Under the pieces are notes generated by a model. That model did not search any database. It was not told the DNA's origin and saw only the letters and a program-made list of their open reading frames with translations. 64,000 nt of DNA, taken from the NCBI GenBank assembly GCA_022225965.2, contig JAKJXP020000015.1, positions 434,001-498,000 on the forward strand. Reading direction: 5' to 3'. The stretch comes from Diatrype stigma. Its lineage: Eukaryota; Ascomycota; Sordariomycetes; Xylariales; Diatrypaceae. The translations under genes and the position numbers were made by a program. Each line of letters begins with the position of its first letter. Position 1 is the first letter of the stretch. This document shows, piece after piece, positions 23,788 through 33,986 of this stretch.

Positions 23788-25361
23788 TTACGCTGCGGCC
23801 GCCTGCGGAAGCTTGAAGCCTCCCGGAACGCCCTTCTGGAATATTCCCTCCGGATCATACTTCTTGCTCGTCTCTCTGAGCTTCGCGACACTCTCTTCCC
23901 CATAGCCCGCGATGATGTCGTCCCCCTGGTAGCCATAGTTCGGGAATATGTAGCGGTGGAGCAGCCCCTTTTCCGATGCGAGCGCCCTGAAATCGGTCAC
24001 CAGGCCCTGGACAGTCGTGAATATCCGGTTGTCGTCTTTCTGTTGCTTCCAATTAGGGTTGATCAATATCACGAATAGCGGCCCGTCGGATGGAGGAATA
24101 GCTTTCGCGTTGCTGCCCGCCTTCTCGGAGTTTTCCAACAGCGTTTTCGTCAGGGGGTGCAGTCCGAACGTGAACCTAAGCCCTTCGGCATCTTCGATCT
24201 TCGCAAGCGCCTCTTTCCATTTCTCGTGGAAAGTTTCAAGCAAGGAGACGTCTGGCTTGATAGTGATGGAAGCCCAAAATTGCCTATGAGACAGTCAGCA
24301 TATCGTTGACTTGATGGAAATTTGTATTATGCACTGACCGTAACCCGTCGATAGAGAATTTAGAGAGTTCATCGCAGAACCCGAGATGTGTTGATGTCCG
24401 CATCGTGCAGTATTGCTCGATTTTCGGCTCTATGCTCGTGAACCGCTGTAATGAAGGGGGATTCTCTATGCCTTTCGTGTGGTACATGACACAACTTCCT
24501 GCTTGATGACCAAAGCCGAAGCCCATACTACACATGATGTGAGTGTCCTCATCTGTCTCGTTGTGGACGAAGTCACAAGCCGCCCGAAGGAACTGAGAAA
24601 ACGTCGTTGGCACGTAGAGTGTAACCCCTCCCCATATGTTCCCGGATTGGAATGTTTTCATCTTCAAAGACGTGACGACACCGAAGTTGTTCAGACCACC
24701 TCTTAGGGCATATAACAGGTCGGCATTCTCTCCTGCATTCGCACGAACGACCTCGCCAGTGGCTAAGACTACCTCAAACTCGATCACCGAATCGCAGGCA
24801 AATCCCGTTCGCGTGGAGAACATCGATAGTCCACCTACACGTGATCCTGTCAGTACGGTACCCGACCTACGCTGACCCAGGGACACTCTCCTACATACCA
24901 CCTAAAAGAAATCCAGCAACGCCAATACGTCCCACGCGGCCGCCTGCTACAGTCAAGCCGTGCTTGTCCAGTTCGGTATACACTGTCGTCCATGTCTCAC
25001 CCACCGCGATCTGGACAACTGACTTGTCTTCGCTCAACGTGACGCCCTTGAGGCCCCTCATGTCAATGGTAACGCCGTTTTGAACATTGGCGCTCCCTGC
25101 AAAGGGGGTGTGACCGGTGCCCCGAATGGCGATTTGACAGTCGCCCGCAAGGGCGTGTGAGCGGAGCGTTTTGACTAAGCCCTGCACTTGCTCAACACTG
25201 GTCGGCTTGGCGATGAACGAGGGCTTCACCTCGTTCTCGAACGCGCTGAAATAGGAACCATTGTTCTTTTCGTATTCCTCGCTACCAGGCTGCAAGATTG
25301 CATCTATTGCGAGAACGCTAGTCAACGAGGTGAGTACTTGGGAGGTATAGGGGCTCGACAT
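23788..25361 (-). CDS. FAD-linked berberine-bridge-enzyme-like oxidoreductase
   Basis: Three exons (25361-24899, 24834-24339, 24283-23788) give 484 residues. An ATG seven codons upstream (25382) is an alternative start. The FAD-binding domain shows SVEQVQGLVKTLRSHA, then RGTGHTPFAG with H84 as the probable covalent FAD attachment site, and GGLSMFSTRTGFACDSV across intron 1. The second cysteine attachment seen in bicovalent members is not evident, so monocovalent flavin is likely. The C-terminal BBE motif KKYDPEGIFQ is present. There is no obvious signal peptide, so it is probably intracellular. Such enzymes oxidise varied substrates and are frequent in biosynthetic clusters. Confidence 0.92.
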
Positions 25362-26271
25362 TTCGATCGAAACAAACCCCAAGTGAATATGATAGCAGTC
25401 CCGGAAAAGAATGTGCCGTAGCTGAGTAGCGGAGGTGTGGCGATGTGAGCTTCAAGCAAGGAAAGACAGCTTTATGGATCACAGATAGAACATCTGTATC
25501 GTGGAAGGATTGAATCCTACGAGACACCCTTCAGGCTTCCGATTTACCTACGTTGAAGGAACGACCTCCCCGCATAAAACCCACTCACCGCTCCTGGAAT
25601 ATATCTAAACCACCATCCGAGCCGACATAGGTAGATGACTAGGTATATAGATCTTGACATCATGTAGCTTAGTGGCACAGCATCGTAAAGACACTAATCT
25701 ACAGACTAATCGGCTTTTGACAGGTGCGTATTGTCCAGGATTGCCGCAGAGATCTGAAATTCGAGAGCATATTATCTTTGCTCAGAATGTTGCCAATGTA
25801 CCTTGATTTTCTTGAAACCTAGTTACACTCATGTGTGGTCGAAAATAGTCAAGATGCGATCAAATTCCGATTATACTTGTTACCCCTATTTTGTGTATCA
25901 CTCCTTCGTTATGATATCCTGCCTCCAGTTAAGACACCACCGAAACCAAACATCGATGTAACTAGGATTTGAAGCCCAGTGAGCAAAATGATTGCGTTTG
26001 AATGTCCATATATATGAAAGACTTCATCGGGGCATTTTACCAGTACTCAGTACGGTAACGTTGCTACTTTCTAATACCAGGAACCAGAATACGAACATTG
26101 GTAACCTCTTGTTGGATACTCTATAATCTAATGACCACGTAATCATTCCCATTATATTTGAACCCTCCCCACACAGAGCCATCACCAGAATGAAAATCCA
26201 CCCCCTTCCAGATTACAACGCCCAACCAGCAAGTAAGCGTTCAACCATCGTCCGTGGTTCCCAAGCAACGA
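25362..26271. other. Intergenic region
   Basis: The BBE-type oxidase promoter and the 3' flank of the transporter. It is AT-rich, with no gene recognised. Confidence 0.6.
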
Positions 26272-27904
26272 CTAGTGTTGATACTTGTAGCTAGTCGCAC
26301 GATCGGAGAAATCATGTGGTTCAGACACCCGTCCTTCCCTCATCCGGCCCTTAAGCGTCTCTCTATCGTAATATATGTGTCTGGCAACCCACCACAGACA
26401 GAAGCAAAGGCTCACTGCTCCGAGGCTATAAGCGTGACCTAGCGTGTAACCAGGGGCGTGCGTCTGGGGATAGATCTGCCCAGACACAATGCCGCCTATG
26501 TTGCCGATGGACAACGCTATGCCGATAGAGGCAGCGCGTTTGCCATCCGGTGCCGTGTTGGTCGACAGCCACGCGAGATTCCCGCCCCCCAGCATCCACG
26601 CGCAGCTCGCTATGAGGAAACAGGCGAAGTACTTGACGCCCACGGAGACTCGATCGCCGCCGAGCAGGATGGCGTAGCCCACCATGCCGACAGGGGCGCA
26701 CAGGACGCAGGCGAGGAACCGTCGGGCATATCGGTCCGACAAGTAGCCGCCGATACCGTATACGATCGAGCCCCAGAAAAACACGGGGATGGAGAGGTAC
26801 TGCGACTGCTCGACGCTGAAGTTGAACCCGAAGCGAAGGATGATCGGAAGGAACACGCTGAAGCCGTAGAGGACGGTCAATGACATAACCTGCACGACTG
26901 CATGGACCCACGTCTTTACGTCCTTGACCGCCATCATGAACTCTTTCAAGGTGTAGTGTCCCTTCCCGCCGTTATAGGCTTCTGTAATCTCAGCACGCCG
27001 TCGCATGACAGCCCTGTCGTCCTCGTTCAAGAAGTAGGCCGTTGTATAGGATGAAGGGATTGCTAGGTAGCAAAACATGGAAATTACGATTGTCGCAGCG
27101 CCTTCTATGATATAGAGCCTGTAAGAGAACTTAGTATCGTCACTGGTCACACATGCGCGAGTTCTCATCATGTTCCCTTACCATCTCCATCCAGGATATC
27201 CAGCAGTACCATCCATGAACAGAATCCCGAACGCGATCAATCCTCCAAACGCGCTTGACAAGGCAGCGGCAACTATCTCCGGGTTAGCACCAGAACAAGT
27301 GAAGAAGGAGCGGGAGGTCAAAAAAGGAGAACTGCCGGCACCCGAGACGGCAACACTAACTGAACAAGTAGCTGATCCGCAGCCCAATCTCGTCCCGTTT
27401 GTACCAGTTAGCCAACATCAGGGTCAGACTAGGGAACAGGAAGCCCTCGAACAAGCCGAGTAGCATGCGGCAGGCGACGAGTTGGCCGAAGCCTGTGACG
27501 AAGCCATTGCCGAGGCAGGCGACGCCCCAGCCGAGCGTGGCGGCAGGAATGACGCGGCGGAAGCCCAGCCGCTTGACGACCAGGGCGGCCGGGAACTCGG
27601 CCAGGATGTACAGCGGGTAGAAGAGCGAGATGGCCGTGTTGAGCTGCGTGGTCCCCGCGAGGCCCAGGTCTCCGACCATACCCTGCGTCGCCGCGAACCC
27701 GATGTTGCCCCGGTCCAGGAACGAGATCAGCTGCAGCGCGATCAGGATCGGGCACACGTATAGGTCGAGCTTCGCGACCACCCGCCGCTCTCGCCGCTTG
27801 AAGTCCGCATCATCCTCGATCTCGCCGAGCTCGACGGTCTGGAGGAGCTGTGAGTCGGTTTCGGGCTTCGGGGGAGGGTCTTCTGAGTCTCGAGTCGTAC
27901 TCAT
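26272..27904 (-). CDS. MFS transporter, anion:cation symporter (DAL5/allantoate permease-like) family
   Basis: Three exons (27904-27361, 27272-27182, 27118-26272) give 493 residues. After an acidic N-terminus, KLDLYVCPILIALQLISFLDRGNIGFA begins TM1 and its loop, as is typical of the ACS branch. RMLLGLFEGFLFPSLTLML (TM4) and NWYKRDE also fit. The 91-nt middle exon encodes TM5 (FGGLIAFGILF). About twelve membrane segments are present in total. Relatives import allantoate, nicotinate, pantothenate and similar organic anions across the plasma membrane; the substrate here is unknown. It ends the run of minus-strand metabolic genes. Confidence 0.92.
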
Positions 27905-28833
27905 CGTGAATAGCTAGCTATATAGGAAGTGTATGAGGATGTACTTCGAGTTTAGGAGACGTCCATGACCAGGACAAGGGTAAGGGGAGGCTGAAGGAGA
28001 CATGTCAACGAATGCCTTTCCTTTATTTAGTCTTCATCTATACAGATTAAAGCTTTACTACCCCAGTTCTACTCCATCTTTGTGTCCTCTTGGCTCGGTC
28101 ATATTTCATCTGCCGCCATGTGGTTATCGTTGACCCCCTGGCGATGCCAAGCATCCCGAAGCGACCCTTCTGCTCCGTATACCACCCCGCATTCCGACGA
28201 CCTTGAAATCGCTTCACGAACTCCAACTATCTCGGCCTTACTCGGCAGTTACGCGATTCTGACAAGCACAAGTTTTTGGGGAGGTAGTGTCAGCTCGCCT
28301 CAGCTACATTGCACTGTCGCATTGCTATATATTAGCTACCGTGTTGCGCATATGAACGAGGGGTAATGTAGCCACGCCAATACCACCACTACCACTGCTA
28401 CTACCACCATAATCATATGTTATATCCTGGGTGATGATTAAGGATTTGGAATCAATATCTAAGTGGTTTCTAAGCTTTGGTGGGAGTATGTCAAGAATGC
28501 GAAGTGAACTTCGCTTCGAAATGTTCACGGATCTGTAAGCCATCGTACATTGTGACGATAATAGGGGCTGTGTTTGATTATTTAAACATTGCGTTATCAT
28601 TACAGAAAGAAATATCAAGAACCCGATCCCTTGATCTCCATGATAACATAGACCAGTCCATTATCGCATGCTAAAAGTACAGTTTACGGACGCTTGCTTT
28701 TTAAGTACACAACATGAGTGCAAGCCGGAAGCACACCAGCGACAATCCCACCGCAAAAGCACACAACAGTGCTACCCAATACCAAATTGAAAGTGCATCA
28801 AAACTAGCACTAAAGTGAGGACACTGGCAAACT
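27905..28833. other. Intergenic region
   Basis: The transporter promoter side and the 3' flank of the ComA-like gene. No coding resemblance is seen; a short plus-strand frame near 28082-28366 is not convincing. Confidence 0.6.
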
Positions 28834-30005
28834 TCAAGGTCTGAAGGTCGTGATCTTGCCGAAAGTATCGCTCTTGCCCCAAATGCCCGCTCTCAGCCCA
28901 GCCAGCTGGACGATCTGCGAATGGTCGACGAAGAGATTCACATCGACGCCGAATTCTCGGATATACCTGTAGTTGGAAAGTGCAGGGTCAGCTACATAAG
29001 CCCCTCAACTGCTTGTATGACTTGATAGTGTTCATAGCCCTAGTGGTATCCGGGTGCAGTAACAGAAGACTAGAGGAAGAACTGAAGAGTGTAACAGACA
29101 AGAGAAACTCACCAGTTGAAAACCGACGGATCAGCAGCCTCGAACATGACCTTCTCCAGGGGTATCTCCCGGATAATGGCCTGAATCACATCGGTGCGCC
29201 ACGTCTTGACGTTCTCCGTGATACCCTCGCTCTCGATCATCATCCTCTCGACGCCGGCATCGGCGAACTTCTTCGCCATATTGATGACCTTGCTGGGGTC
29301 GCTAGTGCCAATGCTCTCGAGCTCAGCGGCCCCAGTATCGCCGCCCGCGCCAAACTGGATGCCGAGCTCCGGCTTGGGCTTCAGCCCGGCCTTGTGCACG
29401 CGGTCGGCGAGGCGGAGCCAGTCGTCGCCGGGCAGCGACAGGAACCCCGTCGACAGCTCGACGACGTCGAAGCCGACGTCCTTGCACTTGGCCAGGTACT
29501 TGTCCACGGCGCCCGAGACGTCGCCCCCGCTCGATGCCAGGATGTGCTCGATCCAGCCGCCGGTGCTGACGTAGACGCCGTGGGCGTGCGCCAGGTCGTT
29601 GAGCTCCCGCAGCCGGTCCTCGGGGAACAGGCTAAAGGAGCCGCCCGCGAACTTGAGCCCGTCGACGTGCGCGCCCATCGTCTCGAGCACGTCCGATAGG
29701 TACCGCGACCCCATCACGGTGTAGTAGGGCCCACGGATCTCCGTCACGGCGCGGCTCCGCGGCTTCGGGGGAAGCGGGTTGTGCCGCACGAAGCCGTACC
29801 CATTCTCCTTGTCCTCGAGCAGGATCTTCGGGGCCTGGGCCTTGGCGCGACTTGGTGCGGTACTCGCGAACGTGCGTGGCTTTAGTAAGTTGCTCTTGAT
29901 ACCTGGTAATAGTGGTGAGGCTGGGGTTGTCCTCAGTTTAGGGGCGGCGGCTGCCTGGCTGCTGCGTAGGGCCGCGGAAGTAAAGGGGCGCGTGAGAGTC
30001 GCCAT
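28834..30005 (-). CDS. Mitochondrially targeted phosphosulfolactate synthase-like (ComA/HSA32) TIM-barrel protein
   Basis: Two exons (30005-29113 and 28966-28834) give 341 residues. The first 55 or so residues are rich in Arg, Ser, Ala and Thr and poor in acids (MATLTRPFTSAALRSSQ), a clear mitochondrial-type presequence. The barrel then shows VTEIRGPYYTVMG, DGLKFAGGSFSLFPED, GGWIEHIL, VELSTGFLSLPGDDW and a C-terminal NLFVDHSQIVQLAGLRAG-type strand shared with the ComA family. In methanogens ComA makes phosphosulfolactate for coenzyme M; the plant homologue HSA32 is linked to heat tolerance. Fungi do not make coenzyme M, so the role here is unknown. Confidence 0.85.
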
Positions 30006-30927
30006 TCTTGGTTCTGATCAGAGGCAATATCGACTCTATATTGCTTTTAGATTCCAATGGAAGTATGTCGCCAATTTCAAGCTCGGGTGGACTTCAAGTT
30101 GGCTAATGTGATAAGTTATGTAGATGGTGCTTGAGGGTAGGTGAACATAGGTATCCAAGCCGGTTTATATAAAGTAACCCCCCCATTGTATATTATGGCT
30201 ATGTCTATGTATGAAGTACTTATATGATATAATCGTTATCACATAGCAACAGGACGTTGTAGTCAGCCTGTGGAAGCTTCAATGTTGCGTCATAACGATA
30301 TCAACCACCCCCACAAATCACCGGTATATAAACCAAGTGGGCAAAGATCAACCACATATGCTTACATAGCTTCAACACAAGCTATGAGCACATTATGTAT
30401 CACTTATATAAGCCGTTCATAACGTCCATACCTATGTACGAATATCATCTTACCACATCGCGCTGCAGGCTCCGGTTGTCGGAGTCCCTGACGGTTCTTA
30501 ACACTGTTAGCGAACGGTGATCAACTCTACACAGTGTAGGGGTCTGAGGGAAAATATCGGGACTGTATCGAATGGTTCTGTCTTAGTACGTGTGGTGCCG
30601 CCGTTACTATAAGAGAGCTTAGGTCCTAGAGCGGACTGACATCCGTTCCAGTAGAGCATATGGTAAAGTACTTGGTAGTCAACGGACGTAATCATTCGTT
30701 CGTGACCCTGCTGCTACACTTCGGAGTCTGTACTTAGATGGATTAGCGACTTCGTGTAAACCCGTCTACAAGTAACTTCATATGCAGATAGAAATCGTTA
30801 TGCGTGCAGATCATCCTCGAGTACCTGTGATCTAGAAAGTTGAACGGTATGTAAATAGGCAGTGCTGTAAAAGAAACAATGGGAAAGTCAATGCTATATC
30901 ACACGCTTAATTGATCCCCTGGCTAAC
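30006..30927. other. Intergenic region
   Basis: The ComA-like promoter and the 3' flank of the HET gene. It is AT-rich, with no gene recognised. Confidence 0.6.
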
Positions 30928-33225
30928 TCATGCGACTAAGAAATCGTCATTTGAATGAAATAGGCCTATCAGATCAACCAGGTCTTTGATTGTGGCCATG
31001 GATCTCCATGTGCGGGCAAACTCTGTCGCTTCATGGAATGTCCAGGCTCCAAAATGCCTGGGGTAATCATACTCAGGCCGAAAGACTGCAAAAGTGGCGA
31101 TACCGATTCTCTCCCACAGTGGAGTTCCCTCCTTTTCTCCATCTTTCAACCTTAAGACCAAAAAGGAGGGATTCTGTAGGTTGTTTTCGTCACAATAAAT
31201 GAGGACAAGCCGGAGGTCTTTCCTAGTACGTAGTATATCCAATCCCACATCCCCGGTTGACAGCGTGACTTTGATGAACCAGTTTCGAAAAATGTGTTGA
31301 CAATCAAAACCCGTAATATACGGCTTCACGATTCTTAAAATTTCAAAGCTGTCGAGGCTCCAGGTCGTTTCCAATGTAGCTGCTACGCCGGCTTCCATTA
31401 TGTTTCCATGCCGGCCTCCACTCCCAATGGTGAGCCTAAGTTCAGGAGAATATATGTTGTAGATTCGGGGTTCTGATAGCTTCATAGAGGAAAATATATC
31501 GTTTTCGACTCCAAGTCGCCAGTCTACCCGTCCTTTCCATCCGGCCCACGACCAAGATGGCAAGTGGTCGCGGCGGCGTGCTAGTCTGCCCTCTGCTCTC
31601 CAGAACATTGGTCTCCAGGATAAAATGACAGCGAAAGCCGAGTTTAAGTCCAGACCAGAGATATTGGGGACCGGTAGGCCCAAAATGAATTTTATGCGGT
31701 TGTCCACTCTTGCCATATGCATCTGCATTATACCTTTGAACGCATCCAAGGAATCGCTATCATAAGTGAGGTGCCGAGAGCTATACTCTATGATGTCTTT
31801 GCATACTTCCGCGTGTATCATCCTAAGGCCTCTGTCGTTATGGCCAGGACCATGGCTTAAGTTATCTGGTATCTGAGCATCGGATTGAGTCGAAGTTCTA
31901 GCGCTACCTTTGCTAGCACGGTCAAAGATACCAGGGGCCATCCACCTGCCCTGTTGTGACATATCAGGTAGATGAGATATTTCACTGGGAATGTAAATGC
32001 TCTCCACTTGAGCCATCCCACAACAGTTCCAGTAAAGTTGTCCGTCAGTGAATACAAGGACTCTTCTAGATAGCAGGGCCTCTTGGAACGTCCAGCCACG
32101 CCGGGACCATTCTGAATTCTCAATCGAGTATCTTGCGTCCACGAAGGTTACCAATGCCATGTCTCCGACCTGTACTTGCTTTTGTACCTTTCGTCCGATA
32201 TGGTTGGGAGATTCACTCCGACGAACTCCACATAAACCATCGAAGTCATTGGCAGCAGCCACAAGAGTGACTTCAGCCTGCTGAAATATCGAGTGCATAT
32301 TGGCGATTAACTGCGCCTTTTCTTCATCATTGTCTTGGTTGATACAGTAGCGATCCACCCATAAGTATTGGAAGCCCAACTGCTTCGTAACCTCAATGGC
32401 ATCCAAGACCACATTGGACCACTCATTAGAGGATCCCGGGCTAGAGGCCCAGACGTAACTCAATGCAACGTATCCGACTCCTAGGTTATGTGATTCAATG
32501 ATGGGTGGATTGGAGTAACAGTTGATAAGCCGAAATCCTTTGAACTCCTCGTTGAGTTTGGGGCGGCAACAACTTCGTGTATGGTAACTCCTACAGAACT
32601 CTAACCATGCTTTTGGAACCGTGAAGTCAACCCATTCAGGTATGATTCTACCCCATATACCATTGCCAGTTTGACTATGAGCCTCAGTACGTTCCTTGGA
32701 GGCGCGAAAAACAGTATATCCCGCCGGCGTCGTAAATCGGGACTCTCGATGAGGCCTGGCAGGTAGAGAGTCTCGAGCACGCAGTTGAGCCTGGCATCGA
32801 CGTTCAGTAACAGAGATGAAACCCCTATCAATGCAGTTTATCTGAAAACCTGTCTTACTTGGTGGGGGGCATTTCGAGACATCGATGATGGGAGAGCAAA
32901 GTCGGAGAGATGAGCAAATAGTGATGCTCCGTTCACGGCTCGGAAGCCAAAATGTTCTGTCAAGCTGAGCACGCCGAGCTAGCAATTCTTTGAAAAAGTT
33001 GCAAATTCGACAGGCATCTCCTCGTGCATGGAATGTTCTTCCACCGTCCACATTCAGCAAGACGGTAGGATTGGCCAGTTCTTTGATCCATACAGCATTC
33101 TGTTCGTCCTCCGTCTCGCAAGAAGGAGGTATGTATGGAAAGGTGTCAGTGAAGAGTTCGTCGGCTTCAGCGAAGAGTCGTTCAAAATCGACTTTTTCGC
33201 ATATTGGTTGGTTGAATGCCATCAT
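30928..33225 (-). CDS. HET-domain (heterokaryon incompatibility-like) protein
   Basis: A single exon of 765 residues. The HET domain starts at about residue 250 (VGYVALSYVWASSPG) and continues through the motif YLWVDRYCINQDNDEEK, the IFQQAEVTLVAAAN segment and SEWSRRGWTFQEALLSRRVLVF. The 250 N-terminal residues include a short cysteine-containing stretch (ACRICNFFKELL) often found ahead of HET. The C-terminal 300 residues have no recognisable partner domain such as NACHT or WD40. HET proteins trigger cell death on non-self recognition in vegetative fusion, and most genomes carry many copies. The gene is intronless, unlike most neighbours. Confidence 0.9.
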   Translation of the reverse strand: MMAFNQPICEKVDFERLFAEADELFTDTFPYIPPSCETEDEQNAVWIKELANPTVLLNVDGGRTFHARGDACRICNFFKELLARRAQLDRTFWLPSRERSITICSSLRLCSPIIDVSKCPPPSKTGFQINCIDRGFISVTERRCQAQLRARDSLPARPHRESRFTTPAGYTVFRASKERTEAHSQTGNGIWGRIIPEWVDFTVPKAWLEFCRSYHTRSCCRPKLNEEFKGFRLINCYSNPPIIESHNLGVGYVALSYVWASSPGSSNEWSNVVLDAIEVTKQLGFQYLWVDRYCINQDNDEEKAQLIANMHSIFQQAEVTLVAAANDFDGLCGVRRSESPNHIGRKVQKQVQVGDMALVTFVDARYSIENSEWSRRGWTFQEALLSRRVLVFTDGQLYWNCCGMAQVESIYIPSEISHLPDMSQQGRWMAPGIFDRASKGSARTSTQSDAQIPDNLSHGPGHNDRGLRMIHAEVCKDIIEYSSRHLTYDSDSLDAFKGIMQMHMARVDNRIKFILGLPVPNISGLDLNSAFAVILSWRPMFWRAEGRLARRRDHLPSWSWAGWKGRVDWRLGVENDIFSSMKLSEPRIYNIYSPELRLTIGSGGRHGNIMEAGVAATLETTWSLDSFEILRIVKPYITGFDCQHIFRNWFIKVTLSTGDVGLDILRTRKDLRLVLIYCDENNLQNPSFLVLRLKDGEKEGTPLWERIGIATFAVFRPEYDYPRHFGAWTFHEATEFARTWRSMATIKDLVDLIGLFHSNDDFLVA

Positions 33226-33986
33226 CGAAAGGTAGCATTAATAAAAGTCCGAACGAAGATATGGGACAGTCGGTATAAGAGCCGGTGATTCTGCCCAACA
33301 ATCTCCGCGCAAGTGGTACAGAAAATGCTGTAGGTGAGAAAGATGGGGTATAACCCAAGAGCCTAGGCCAGATGAGGGCACCCAGTAATAAGAATATCAC
33401 CCTATAAGCTACCTAGGTAGTTAACACCTGCAATGCCTCGCGGGATATACAAATCAATGTTCGATTAATCTATCCAGCCGGATATACTGGTCCAACGAAC
33501 TTACCTTAGGTATGATATGCACCAAGATCCCACATGAAGATAGGAGGCTTAATATTTTCACTTGAAAAAGGGGGCGGGGTTGCGGGGGAATGCAACTAGT
33601 ATCAGACTATGGTAGACCGTAGTTGAAAAGTGCTAACCAGGCAACTCTTAAATCGAACGGCATTATAAATATTCTAGTTGTAAAATACATATTCATCTCT
33701 AGTATAATAAGCTATGTTTTATAATAAAACACTTTACTTTCTACCAATTTTTGGATTCAAAGATCGCGAGTTGTAGCTCCCGCCGACACTATGTGCATTG
33801 TCTTATGACCCCGCATTGTCGATAGTCTGATTAATTTACTGGCTATCTCGAACCTTCCTATAGATACAAGTGTCATCTTTATCTACCTAAGCTTTCTTTA
33901 ATCTTCGCTTGAGACTTCAGCCCCCCTGAAGAGAATGTTCAACATACAACTAATTCAGCCAATATCATGATAATATCGCAGCAACA
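33226..33986. promoter_or_regulatory. Divergent intergenic region, HET / UDP-glycosyltransferase
   Basis: It separates two start codons facing away from each other. It contains a G-run cluster at about 33566-33588 followed by a strongly AT-rich patch at about 33650-33770, which contrasts sharply with the GC-rich gene to the right. Confidence 0.5.

Noticed and set aside
33566..33588. G-quadruplex in the HET/UGT spacer
   Set aside because: Only three G-runs of three or more are present, so a classical four-run motif is not met.
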